Of a DNA stretch of 64,000 bases, positions 24,945-33,080 are shown in pieces (within the stretch, counting starts at the first letter, position 1; every line of letters begins with the position of its first letter). The position numbers and the translations under genes were made by a program. Source of the DNA: an uncultured Clostridia bacterium (GTDB lineage: Bacteria > Bacillota > Clostridia > Christensenellales > UBA1242). Under the pieces are notes generated by a model that ran no database searches, was not told the origin of the DNA, and worked only from the letters and a program-made list of their open reading frames with translations. Location of the stretch: assembly GCA_934757825.1 (NCBI GenBank), contig CAKVLP010000002.1:124001-188000 (forward strand). The letters are read 5' to 3'.

Positions 24945-25813
24945 TGCAAGGGCGGGTTTTAAGAGTTATGGGCGCGGGCTATGTTGTTAGCGCCGACAAA
25001 ACCTACGATTGTATCCTAAGCGGAACGATTAAGAAAAACAACAAGCCACTTGTAGGCGATATGGTGGAGTTTAGTATAAACGAGTATGATAAGTTTAAAA
25101 ATGTCATCACTAAAATTCTGCCACGAAAAAACAGTCTGGTTAGGCCGTCAATCGCCAATATTGACCAGTTGTTTATAGTTCTGTCTAAATCGCCAAAACC
25201 AGACTTGATACTTATCGACAAACTAATTATTTACGCAAAACTTAATCACATAAATCCTGTGCTTGTAGTAAATAAGTCCGATTTGTTTAACGAGGACGAA
25301 TTGAAAGATATTAAGGCGGAATTTCCGGGGCTAAAAATAATTGTGACCTCAGCAAAACTAAACGATGTAAGAGCACTAACACCTTTACTTCGCGGGAAAA
25401 TCTCGGCATTTGCGGGACAGAGCGCTGTGGGTAAAAGTAGCCTTATAAACGCCATTTGCCCCGAGTTTAGGCTCGAAACAAACACCCTTAGTAGCAAGAT
25501 AGAGCGCGGTCAACACACCACTAGACACAATCAAATTTATGTCATCGACGGCGACATTTTTATTGCTGATACACCAGGATTTAGTATGCTTATGCTCGAT
25601 ATTAAGCCTAGTATGTTAAAGTCGTTTTATGATGATTTTAACGAGTTTGAGCCCGATTGTAGATATGTAGGTTGCGACCACATCAATTCTCGCTCGAAAG
25701 ATTGTGGGGTGGTTAAAGCCGTTGAAGAGGGCAAAATTTGCTTGTCACGATTTGATAGATATTGTAAAATATATAGCGAATTAAAAGAAAAATGGGAGAA
25801 AAAATATGATTAA
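24944..25813 (+). CDS. rsgA: Ribosome small-subunit GTPase RsgA
   Basis: 289 residues. An N-terminal OB fold leads into a circularly permuted GTPase domain (NKSD before GQSAVGKSSLINA, then DTPGF) and a C-terminal zinc site with CRYVGCDH and downstream Cys. It checks 30S maturation. The ATG shares one base with the rlmN stop (TAATG). Confidence 0.96.
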   Translation: MQGRVLRVMGAGYVVSADKTYDCILSGTIKKNNKPLVGDMVEFSINEYDKFKNVITKILPRKNSLVRPSIANIDQLFIVLSKSPKPDLILIDKLIIYAKLNHINPVLVVNKSDLFNEDELKDIKAEFPGLKIIVTSAKLNDVRALTPLLRGKISAFAGQSAVGKSSLINAICPEFRLETNTLSSKIERGQHTTRHNQIYVIDGDIFIADTPGFSMLMLDIKPSMLKSFYDDFNEFEPDCRYVGCDHINSRSKDCGVVKAVEEGKICLSRFDRYCKIYSELKEKWEKKYD

Positions 25814-26465
25814 ACTTTCAGCCAGTTTTAATCCTTGTCCAGAGGATAAGGCGGTGGACTATTGCAAACTATTGCAAAGAATGAACGCCGACTATCTTCA
25901 CTGCGACATTATGCGCTCGGACTTTGTGGGACACGACGCTCTTAGTGTTGAGACCATTAAGGATATTTACGACAACACCCTTATGCCACTCGACGTCCAC
26001 GTTATGGCAAACGAACCTAAGTCGCTACTTAAAACTTTGATTGCAATTAAGCCAAATATTATCACTGTGCACTACGAGGCTTTTAAAAATAAAAAGGATA
26101 TACTTAATGCGTTTAGACAAATCCATAAAAAACACATTATGGTAGGACTTAGCATAAATCCTAGCACATTTGTTAGGGATATCAAGGAGTACTTGCCATA
26201 TGTTGATGTAGTTTTGATTATGGGTGTAGAACCGGGCAAAAGCGGTCAAAAAATGATTTCGAATACACTTCCTAAGGTTAAGGAACTTCGTGGCATTATC
26301 TATAACTGCGACTACAAAATAAAAATTGAAGTTGATGGCGGTGTAAACGAACAAAACCTTAAAGACATCTACAACGCCGGAGCCGACATTGTAGTTATGG
26401 GCTCGTGTCTTTATGATAGCCCAAACAAAACAAAACTTATAGAGAAAGTTCATAATATACAATAG
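25806..26465 (+). CDS. rpe: Ribulose-phosphate 3-epimerase
   Basis: 219 residues, a TIM barrel. Metal and substrate motifs LHCDIMRSDFV, LDVHVMANEP, VLIMGVEPGKSGQ and IEVDGGVN are present. It interconverts ribulose-5-P and xylulose-5-P. It overlaps rsgA by 8 bp, matching the Bacillus rsgA-rpe order. The metal loop has Arg-Ser where the family often has Asp-Gly, a minor variation. Confidence 0.94.
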   Translation: MIKLSASFNPCPEDKAVDYCKLLQRMNADYLHCDIMRSDFVGHDALSVETIKDIYDNTLMPLDVHVMANEPKSLLKTLIAIKPNIITVHYEAFKNKKDILNAFRQIHKKHIMVGLSINPSTFVRDIKEYLPYVDVVLIMGVEPGKSGQKMISNTLPKVKELRGIIYNCDYKIKIEVDGGVNEQNLKDIYNAGADIVVMGSCLYDSPNKTKLIEKVHNIQ

Positions 26466-26468
26466 ACA

Positions 26469-26497
26469 TTGACAATTTGACTATTTTGTGGTATTAT
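26469..26497 (+). promoter_or_regulatory. Promoter of first LRR gene
   Basis: TTGACA (26469-26474), 17 bp, TATTAT (26492-26497). The spacer and leader are nearly identical to those of the second LRR gene (28110-28138). Confidence 0.85.
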
Positions 26498-26527
26498 ACT
26501 TATAATAAAAATATGTGAGGAAAAAAT

Positions 26528-27682
26528 ATGATAATTGAAAATGGCGTGCTTGTAAAAATTGAAGAAAAAGATATTGATGAAAAAGGAAAAGTCGTAATCC
26601 CAGAAAGTGTTACAAAAATTGGAAGACTTGCATTTAAAGAATGCCATGCTTTAAAGTCGGTAAGCATCCCAGATACCGTAACCGAGATTGGCGAGTATGC
26701 ATTTTTTAAGTGTGACGCACTAGAATCCTTGTCACTTCCAAAAAGTGTAAAACAAATCCAATCGCATGCTTTCGAGGGTTGTAAATCGATTGAATCAGTC
26801 GTAATCCCTGAGGGTATGGATGTAATTGAAAGTTATGTATTTACCTACTGTACATCGCTTAAATCCGTAAAAATTCCAAGCAGTGTTACTTCGATTGAAA
26901 AGGCTTTCTTTGGTTGTGAGGCATTAGAATCTGTGGTAATCCCAGAAGGTGTAAAAGAATTATCGGGTTCTTTTGAAGGTTGTAAATCGCTAAAATCTGT
27001 TACACTTCCAAGCACTGTCGAAGAAATTTCGGGGGCGTTTAGTGGTTGTGAATCGCTAAAAGCAATAACAATCCCAGATAGCGTAAAATACATTGGACCT
27101 TACACCTTTGCTGGGTGCCATTCTTTAAAATCGTTGGAGATCCCTGCAAGTGTAACGGAAATAGGAAATAGTGCATTTAAAGAATGTGTTGAATTAGAAT
27201 CAATCAATATTCCTGATGGAATAAAAGAGATTGGGACGGAATTGTTTTATTGTTGTAAATCGCTTGAAGAGGTTAAACTACCAGAGAGTGTTATAAGCAT
27301 TGGAGATAGGGCATTCAATTTTTGTATTAACCTAAATTCAGTCAATATTCCAGAAAAAGTAACAGAGATTGGAGATAGAGTATTTAACTATTGTGTTTGC
27401 TTACGACATCTAGAACTAACCGAGAGCCAAAGAAAAATTGCTAATGAAAATAAAGCTTTTGAAATGTGCTCGCACATAGAATTTGTGACCAAACCAGACA
27501 AAACAACAACCGAAGAGGCTACTAAGAAATCGGATAAATCTGTGTTTGAAGAAGCACGCGAAAAAGCCGAAGAGTACAACGTTGGCACAACCAAAGCCGG
27601 TCAAGAGGCAGATAAGGCTCAACGCGAAGCAAAAGAAGTTGCGACTAAGGTTGCAAGAAAAAACAATAAGAAAACAAAATAA
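26528..27682 (+). CDS. Cytosolic BspA-type leucine-rich-repeat protein 1
   Basis: 384 residues. About twelve LRR_5 repeats of 21-23 residues run from about residue 20 to 300, each of the form IP..V..IG..AF..C.SL.S. BspA-type proteins are normally secreted adhesins, but this one has no signal peptide, membrane segment or sorting signal; it begins MIIENGVLVKIEEKDI. The C-terminal 60 residues are charged and helical, containing SVFEEAREKAEEYNVGTTKA, related to the tail of the second LRR protein. GTGAGG serves as ribosome binding site. Partners are unknown. I infer a cytosolic protein-binding scaffold. Confidence 0.88.
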   Translation: MIIENGVLVKIEEKDIDEKGKVVIPESVTKIGRLAFKECHALKSVSIPDTVTEIGEYAFFKCDALESLSLPKSVKQIQSHAFEGCKSIESVVIPEGMDVIESYVFTYCTSLKSVKIPSSVTSIEKAFFGCEALESVVIPEGVKELSGSFEGCKSLKSVTLPSTVEEISGAFSGCESLKAITIPDSVKYIGPYTFAGCHSLKSLEIPASVTEIGNSAFKECVELESINIPDGIKEIGTELFYCCKSLEEVKLPESVISIGDRAFNFCINLNSVNIPEKVTEIGDRVFNYCVCLRHLELTESQRKIANENKAFEMCSHIEFVTKPDKTTTEEATKKSDKSVFEEAREKAEEYNVGTTKAGQEADKAQREAKEVATKVARKNNKKTK

Positions 27683-27784
27683 TAAAACAAAAAACTTTGT
27701 GAATGCTTTTAGAATGATTTGAATTGTACCAAAATATCTTATTTGACATTTCATTTATTTGTATTTGTAAGGTTAATAATATTT

Positions 27785-27813
27785 AAAAAGCAGTGGTCTA
27801 CCACTGTTTTTTC
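27785..27813 (+). terminator. Rho-independent terminator
   Basis: CAGTGG (27791-27796), TCTA loop, CCACTG (27801-27806), then T residues. About 100 bp after the first LRR gene. Confidence 0.75.
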
Positions 27814-27880
27814 TTTTAATGACAGTATATTTGCTTCTTGTAATTATTATCGCGCTTTTCCATTGCGTTGGGTGTAAATT

Positions 27881-28036
27881 ACTTGTGTTATGCAAATCAC
27901 TCGTATTAGTCGAGGTCACGTGTACCAACTGAAACCGCTTGTGTCAGTCCAAAAACGCTTGTGTTATATAAGTATCGCTTATGTTTGGCTAATATCGCTC
28001 GCGGTAGTCAAATATCGCTCGTGGCGGGCGTTGAAT
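27881..28036. repeat. Degenerate tandem repeat, eight units of about 20 bp
   Basis: Units begin at 27881, 27899, 27918, 27937, 27957, 27977, 27997 and 28017. The last five are spaced exactly 20 bp apart. The approximate consensus is GCTTGTGTTAGTCAAATATC. There are no unique spacers and no convincing reading frame. It lies between the two LRR genes and may be an array of protein-binding sites or a relic of replication slippage. Confidence 0.7.
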
Positions 28037-28109
28037 AATTTACGATGTTGCCCCTTAAAAATCCCCACAAAAAGGCGGTTTTGCCGAGTAATTAAAGGCT
28101 TATTTTATT

Positions 28110-28138
28110 TTGACAATTTGACTAATTTGTGATATACT
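28110..28138 (+). promoter_or_regulatory. Promoter of second LRR gene
   Basis: TTGACA (28110-28115), 17 bp, TATACT (28133-28138). It shares the spacer start ATTTGACTA and the leader with the promoter at 26469, so the two genes should be co-regulated. Confidence 0.85.
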
Positions 28139-28167
28139 AATTATAATAAGAAATGTGAGGTAAAAAT

Positions 28168-29790
28168 ATGATATTTGAAAGAGGCGAAGTCAAATATGAT
28201 GATAGGGTTTTAAGAAATTGTAGAATATTAGCCAAGGGCGAAGAGAGTGATGTTGATGCCAATGGAAAACTAGATATTGAGAAAGATTGGGAAAAATATG
28301 CCCCTGATTTTATTGCTTGTATTGACGAGGGCGCATATAAAAATTTTGATTCCATTAAAATCCTAAATTGTGGGCTTACATCGTATGAGATACGAAAAGA
28401 GGCCTTTTCGGGTTGTAAATCGCTAGAATGGCTACAACTAAATGATGCAATAGTGCACTATGGTGGTCACGTTTCGCATATTGGGGACTACGCGTTTGAA
28501 AACTGTCCTAAACTTAAATATGCCTATATTGGTCCTGCTGCATTGACGCTTGGAGAAGGCGTGTTTGAGGGCTGTGTGTCGTTAAATAATGTAAAACTTG
28601 CCAAAACGTTAAGATCAATTGGTCCTTATGCTTTTAGCGAGTGCAAATCCCTACAAACTATCGTACTTCCAGATAGAATTAAGTCAATAGGCTGGGAAGC
28701 ATTTTCGGAATGTAAGTCGTTAAAATCAATCACTCTTCCAAAAGAACTTACAGAAATTTCTGATGGTACATTTTTACTTTGCGAATCATTAAAGACAGTA
28801 AAGGTAGGCTACGAACTTACATCAATTGGCGAACAGGCGTTTGCTGGTTGTCGTTCGCTAAAAGAAATAGAACTTCACTATGGGATTGTTTCCATAGGCG
28901 ACGCCTCCTTTGAGGGTTGTAAATCACTGCCTTCAATTGAAATTCCAAGGTCTGTCAAAACGATAGGCGAAGAGGCTTTCTGTGATTGTAAGGGATTGAA
29001 GAGCGTAACACTTCATAATGGTGTAAAGGAGATTAAGCGCGAAGCATTTAGCGGTTGTAAATCCCTAAAAAGCGTGGAAATTCCTGATACCGTAACCGAG
29101 ATAGGAAAAAACGCATTTGCGGATTGCAAATCCTTGAAAACAGTAATTATCCCAGAACACCTTAAGAGTGTGTGCGAGGAAAATGAAGTCTTTAAAAATT
29201 GCCGAAAAGTGCAAATCATTTGGAAACCAACAAAAGACGTCAGTGAGTACGATGACGAGACCTCAGTTCGTACTAGCGAGACCACAACTTCGGTTAGAAC
29301 AAGAGAAGAAGAGCCTAGCATTACTACACCGTCTATTAGCGAACGCGACGAAATTAACGCCGTGCGTGAAAAAATGCGTGGTGACTACGAAGAGGAGAGA
29401 CGTTTAAGAGAAGAGGCAAGCAAAGAAGAGGAAGCCAAAGCCAGCGAAAGAGAAAAAGCCCGCTATATCAAAGAACACCCTAATTCCCTAGAAGCAGTCA
29501 TTGCTAGAAAAGAAGGGAAAATCGTAAGCGTGGAAACTAGCGAGGAACCAACTCCTGCCGAGCCAACCCGACACACCAATATCGCAGAACCAGCCACTCC
29601 ATCAAGACGTCGCGACATTGCGGACAATCCAAAATCAATATTCGCCATCGCGCGCGAAAGAGCAGGCGAGTACGATGAGGCTACAAAAGAATCTGCAAGA
29701 GAGACCGCAAACACACTAGACGAAGCAAAAAACACAATTAGCAAAGAAACAATTAAAAAAGGCATAGACCGTTATAACAAACGTGGCTAA
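28168..29790 (+). CDS. Cytosolic BspA-type leucine-rich-repeat protein 2
   Basis: 540 residues. It begins MIFERGEVKYDDRVLRN, comparable to the MIIENGV start of the first LRR protein. About eleven LRR_5 repeats lie between residues 60 and 345, with the F..CKSLK signature. A 190-residue charged, probably disordered or coiled-coil region follows (many Glu, Lys, Arg, Thr, Pro). It ends in a tail with SIFAIARERAGEYDEAT, matching the tail of the first LRR protein. No secretion signal, transmembrane helix or anchor is visible. The pair is probably a duplication. Function unknown. Confidence 0.87.
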   Translation: MIFERGEVKYDDRVLRNCRILAKGEESDVDANGKLDIEKDWEKYAPDFIACIDEGAYKNFDSIKILNCGLTSYEIRKEAFSGCKSLEWLQLNDAIVHYGGHVSHIGDYAFENCPKLKYAYIGPAALTLGEGVFEGCVSLNNVKLAKTLRSIGPYAFSECKSLQTIVLPDRIKSIGWEAFSECKSLKSITLPKELTEISDGTFLLCESLKTVKVGYELTSIGEQAFAGCRSLKEIELHYGIVSIGDASFEGCKSLPSIEIPRSVKTIGEEAFCDCKGLKSVTLHNGVKEIKREAFSGCKSLKSVEIPDTVTEIGKNAFADCKSLKTVIIPEHLKSVCEENEVFKNCRKVQIIWKPTKDVSEYDDETSVRTSETTTSVRTREEEPSITTPSISERDEINAVREKMRGDYEEERRLREEASKEEEAKASEREKARYIKEHPNSLEAVIARKEGKIVSVETSEEPTPAEPTRHTNIAEPATPSRRRDIADNPKSIFAIARERAGEYDEATKESARETANTLDEAKNTISKETIKKGIDRYNKRG

Positions 29791-29803
29791 AATAGCCTCA
29801 AAA

Positions 29804-29836
29804 GGGCAGTGGAAAACAATTTTCACTGTCTTTTTT
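29804..29836 (+). terminator. Rho-independent terminator
   Basis: GGCAGTG (29805-29811) and AAAA pair with TTTT and CACTGTC (to 29830), with one bulged G, then a T-run. Confidence 0.75.
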
Positions 29837-29909
29837 CTTTATGCGGTCGCAATAGTCGTAAAGTATATTAAAATATGATTTCCTTAATTTGAAACGTTTA
29901 GTTTAAAGT

Positions 29910-30018
29910 CTTACTATGTTAAAACTTACCCTTATATCAAAGTCACGCCTTTATATTAAAATAAACTTATATATTAGAACATGTAATCATTAAAATATTA
30001 GGTAAGTTTCATAGTAAG
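29910..30018. repeat. Long imperfect inverted repeat, 109 bp overall
   Basis: Left arm 29910-29930 and right arm 30001-30018 are complementary (CTTACTATG and AAACTTACC on the left), with three extra bases in the left arm and 70 bp between. Pairing can continue inward through ATAT stretches. There is no reading frame inside. It could be a small non-autonomous element or a structured RNA. Confidence 0.55.
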
Positions 30019-30110
30019 TTAAGCCTTCTTGAATATGGGCTAATTATGGGCTAAAAGGTGGTTGAGTCCGATTAGGTTGGAGTGATGGAAATTTGGTAGC
30101 ACTAAAAAAA

Positions 30111-30148
30111 ATACCGCTTCATATATATTAAGTAATAGGGAGCGGTAT
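30111..30148 (+). promoter_or_regulatory. Hairpin over the spoVM ribosome binding site
   Basis: ATACCGCT (30111-30118) is perfectly complementary to AGCGGTAT (30141-30148), which covers the end of the GGGAG site and the spacer up to the ATG at 30149. The 22-base loop holds the rest. It suggests translational control or message stabilisation. Confidence 0.6.
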
Positions 30149-30247
30149 ATGAAAATAATATGTATTAAATGTCCAAAGATTTTAAAACCACTTGTGAAAC
30201 TAATATTTAAAAAGCAACTTAGTGACCAAGGGTATACAATGACGTAA
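30149..30247 (+). CDS. spoVM: SpoVM-like spore coat assembly peptide
   Basis: 32 residues. The first 22 residues, beginning MKIICIKCPKILKPLVKL, align with SpoVM along its length. IKxPK keeps Pro9, the residue that lets SpoVM lie in the membrane and sense curvature, and the amphipathic helix with basic residues follows. Bacillus SpoVM is 26 residues; the last ten here are extra. GGGAG precedes the ATG. Position is decisive: in Bacillus spoVM lies between rpe and divergent rpmB, exactly as here. It would anchor SpoIVA on the forespore in the mother cell. Confidence 0.8.
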   Translation: MKIICIKCPKILKPLVKLIFKKQLSDQGYTMT

Positions 30248-30249
30248 GC

Positions 30250-30276
30250 ATAAAAAAATCCACTGGGTAAGTGGAC
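30250..30276 (-). terminator. rpmB terminator (minus strand)
   Basis: TCCACT (30259-30264) and AGTGGA (30270-30275) form the stem. Seven A residues at 30252-30258 give the T-run on the minus strand. Confidence 0.7.
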
Positions 30277-30283
30277 TAAAAAA

Positions 30284-30472
30284 TTATTGATTGTCTTTTT
30301 TAAGAGTTTTCAAACATCTAGTGCAGATGTATTTTTTGGTAGCCTTTCCGTCGATATCAACGGGTTTCTTTTGTAGGTTTGCACTAAAAGTTCTGCCAGT
30401 AGCAATATGTGAGTGGCTTACTGTGTTGCCTGCTGTTTGTCTTTTTCCACAAATATAACATTCTTTTGCCAT
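30284..30472 (-). CDS. rpmB: 50S ribosomal protein L28, zinc-binding form
   Basis: 62 residues from the minus-strand ATG at 30472. GGGGG lies 5 bases before it. Longer in-frame starts upstream lack a ribosome binding site and would cover the promoter. CYIC near the start and CTRC near the end make the four-cysteine zinc knuckle of the C+ form, which bacteria replace with C- paralogues under zinc starvation. rpmB diverges from asp23, as in Bacillus. Confidence 0.95.
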   Translation of the reverse strand: MAKECYICGKRQTAGNTVSHSHIATGRTFSANLQKKPVDIDGKATKKYICTRCLKTLKKDNQ

Positions 30473-30516
30473 CTTGTACCCCCAATGTAATTCGTATATT
30501 TTTTCATTTGCAACTA

Positions 30517-30545
30517 AGTATACCAAACTTTGTGTCAATTTGCAA
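30517..30545 (-). promoter_or_regulatory. rpmB promoter (minus strand)
   Basis: Read on the minus strand: TTGCAA (30545-30540), 17 bp, TATACT (30522-30517). Confidence 0.6.
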
Positions 30546-30604
30546 GGAAAAAATAAAAAAATTTTATTAAATAATATATTTGAAAACAACTTGCCTAAAA
30601 TCTC

Positions 30605-30633
30605 TTGCAAAAATATGACTTTTATTGTAAAAT
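30605..30633 (+). promoter_or_regulatory. asp23-fakA promoter
   Basis: TTGCAA (30605-30610), 17 bp, TAAAAT (30628-30633). The leader to asp23 is about 95 nt. Confidence 0.5.
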
Positions 30634-30734
30634 CTACAATGTAAGTTTTGTGCGAATATCTTTTTTTCGCATATTGAATTATTTAACTGTAATATGTTAC
30701 ATAAGCAGTAAGTGATTATAAGGAGGTCTTTTTT

Positions 30735-31076
30735 ATGGCAGTTAACACAATAAATGCGTATGGAAAAATCACTATCAGCAACGAAGCAATCGCGCTTGTT
30801 GCGAGCCATATTGCACGCGATTGTTATGGTATTGTGGATTTGGTTAGTCAAAAAGCGTCTGATTTTTGGTCCAAGAAAAAGCGTAAAGTAAAAGGCGTTA
30901 ATATAATCACGCAAAACAATAGAATTTATATCGATTTGTTTGTAATCATCAAATATGGTGTTTCCATCTCGACCGTTACTGAAAACTTGAAAAGCGCTAT
31001 CAAATACGGCGTTGAGAAGTTCACCGGTATGATTACAGACTCAGTAAATATCAATGTGGTTGGGGTAAGAGTTTAG
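30735..31076 (+). CDS. Asp23/Gls24 family envelope stress protein (YloU)
   Basis: 113 residues. GKITISNEAIALVASHIARDCYGIVDL and the later VNINVVGVRV are the Asp23 signature. The family sits at the membrane or in the cytosol and is linked to envelope stress, and the gene is almost always next to fakA (yloV), as here. AAGGAGG precedes the ATG. Together with fakA it forms a two-gene operon. Confidence 0.93.
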   Translation: MAVNTINAYGKITISNEAIALVASHIARDCYGIVDLVSQKASDFWSKKKRKVKGVNIITQNNRIYIDLFVIIKYGVSISTVTENLKSAIKYGVEKFTGMITDSVNINVVGVRV

Positions 31077-31105
31077 CCCGCCTTGTAATAGGAGATTATA
31101 TTAAA

Positions 31106-32752
31106 ATGCTTAAATCAATCAATGGCACCACTTTTAGAAAAATGTTGAACGCTGGTGCAAAAGTTTTGGATGACAACAAAAAATTTGTAGACTCACTTAA
31201 CGTATTCCCGGTTCCTGATGGTGACACGGGTACCAATATGAGTTTGACCCTTAACACCGCTGTTAAAGAACTTAACGCGTGTTTGGAAACTTCGTTTAGC
31301 CCAATTGCCGACAGTGTCGCAAGAGGCGCTTTGCGTGGCGCCAGAGGAAACTCCGGTGTTATTCTTTCACAAATCCTTAAAGGTATGTGCACAGTTATTG
31401 GCACGCAAGAAAAGGACCTTACTACCAAAGTGTTTGCTAAGGCGCTAGTAGAGGGCGCGTCGGTTGCGTACAAGGCTGTTACCCAACCTAAGGAAGGTAC
31501 TATTTTGACTGTAATCCGTTCGCTTGGCGAATCGGCTACACGTCACTGCAAAAAGTACAACGACTTTGAGCCTTTCTTCGAGGCTGTGCTTCAAGACGGC
31601 GAGGCAGTGTTACAACAAACACCTGAGATGCTTCCTGTACTTAAAAAGGCAGGCGTAGTAGACGCTGGTGGAAGAGGACTACTTGTAATCTTTGCTGGAA
31701 TGCAACGCGTTATTATGGGCGAGGAAGATATTGAGATCAATATGGAAGAGGTTTCGTCTTCGCTTATCGCCGACAACAACGACTTCTTTGTTAATTTGGA
31801 CAACCTTGCAGATATCGAGTTTGCATACTGCACCGAGTTTATGGTTACACATATGAAGAAAAAGACAACTGCAAGCGACATCGACAAGCTTCGTGAAAAC
31901 TTGCTTAACATTGGCGACTGCGTTGTTTGCATCGGCGACCTATCGCTTGTTAAGGTTCACGTTCACACCAACGAGCCAAATTTGGCTATTGGCAACGCGC
32001 TAGAACTTGGCGAAATTATTAACATTAAGATTGAGAATATGTTGGAGCAAAACCGCGAGATGAAACGTCTTCGTACCCAACAAGAAAAAGACCTTAAAGA
32101 ATTCGGAATGGTTGCAGTTGCACCTGGCGAGGGAATTGCAAACGTGTTTAAGGATATTATGGTTGACAACATCATCGAGGGTGGTCAAACTATGAATCCT
32201 AGCGCCGATGACATTGCTAAGGCAGTTGACAAGGTTAATGCAAAAAACGTGTTTGTTATGCCTAACAACAAAAACATTATCCTTGCTGCCGAACAGGCTA
32301 AGGCTCTTACTAAGAAATTTATCCACGTTATCCCTACCAAAAATGTTCCACAAGGTCTTGCCAGTGCTTTGGCATTCAATCCAGAGGGAACATTGGAAGA
32401 AAACCTTGACGCTATGCTTAATGCAAAAGAGGCAGTTAGTGCAGGCTCTGTTACTTATGCGGTTAGAACCACAAATGTTGACGGCTTCGACTTGACCAAG
32501 GGCGACATCATTGGCTTAGACGATAAGGCAATCCTTGCTAAGGGTCAACTTGTTAAAGATACCACACTTCAATTGATTGAAAAACTTATTAACGACAACA
32601 CCACCAACATCACTCTTTTCTATGGTAAAGAAATCCCAGAGGAAGAGGCAAACATTTTGCTATCCGAGGTTGAGGCAAAATACCCATCTTGCGATGTTAC
32701 ACTTATCTATGGTGGTCAACCTGTTTACTATTACATAATAAGTCTTGAATAA
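31106..32752 (+). CDS. fakA: Fatty acid kinase catalytic subunit FakA (DAK2 domain, YloV)
   Basis: 548 residues. The N-terminal DhaL/DAK2 domain has NVFPVPDGDTGTNMS, the nucleotide-metal site, and RGARGNSGVILSQ. The middle and C-terminal domains bind the FakB-fatty acid partner. FakA phosphorylates fatty acids carried by FakB so that they enter phospholipid synthesis. FakB genes (DegV family) are not in this window. It is the second gene of the asp23 operon, with a GGAG site. Confidence 0.92.
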   Translation: MLKSINGTTFRKMLNAGAKVLDDNKKFVDSLNVFPVPDGDTGTNMSLTLNTAVKELNACLETSFSPIADSVARGALRGARGNSGVILSQILKGMCTVIGTQEKDLTTKVFAKALVEGASVAYKAVTQPKEGTILTVIRSLGESATRHCKKYNDFEPFFEAVLQDGEAVLQQTPEMLPVLKKAGVVDAGGRGLLVIFAGMQRVIMGEEDIEINMEEVSSSLIADNNDFFVNLDNLADIEFAYCTEFMVTHMKKKTTASDIDKLRENLLNIGDCVVCIGDLSLVKVHVHTNEPNLAIGNALELGEIINIKIENMLEQNREMKRLRTQQEKDLKEFGMVAVAPGEGIANVFKDIMVDNIIEGGQTMNPSADDIAKAVDKVNAKNVFVMPNNKNIILAAEQAKALTKKFIHVIPTKNVPQGLASALAFNPEGTLEENLDAMLNAKEAVSAGSVTYAVRTTNVDGFDLTKGDIIGLDDKAILAKGQLVKDTTLQLIEKLINDNTTNITLFYGKEIPEEEANILLSEVEAKYPSCDVTLIYGGQPVYYYIISLE

Positions 32753-32768
32753 TTTAATTTGAATAATT

Positions 32769-32798
32769 AAAAACGGCTTTATTTAGCCGTTTTTTTTG
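32769..32798 (+). terminator. fakA terminator
   Basis: AAACGGCT (32771-32778) pairs with AGCCGTTT (32785-32792), followed by eight T residues in total. Confidence 0.85.
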
Positions 32799-33080
32799 AA
32801 TGATATTTCTAGGAAATTATCAAACATTTTAATTGATTCAAAATAAATTGTAATAAATTACGCTTAATATTTGATAGATCTTTAATATTTAGTTTCCGTT
32901 GAGTTGTTTTGTTTAAAAAAAATAATGTGTGAAAAATAGGGTAGTTATGGAGTGATTTTTTACATAATTTACCAGCCAAAATGTTACATTTTTTGTCAAA
33001 TTTCGCAGACAATAATAATAACAAAACAGATATATAACATCAAAAAATATATGTGTTTTGTGTATATAGGAGGTGAAATA
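32799..33080. other. AT-rich spacer before small basic gene
   Basis: No gene seen. A weak promoter candidate is TTGTCA (32993-32998), 17 bp, TAATAA (33016-33021). The rest is AT-rich without clear hairpins. Confidence 0.3.

Noticed and set aside
27881..28036. CRISPR array
   Set aside because: Units are contiguous and degenerate with no unique spacers, and no cas gene is in the window.
27890..28132. Plus-strand 80-codon frame between the LRR genes
   Set aside because: Runs through the tandem repeat, has no ribosome binding site and overlaps the next promoter.
32952..33080. Upstream extension of the small basic protein
   Set aside because: No ribosome binding site at the first ATG, whereas ATG 33081 has a perfect one.
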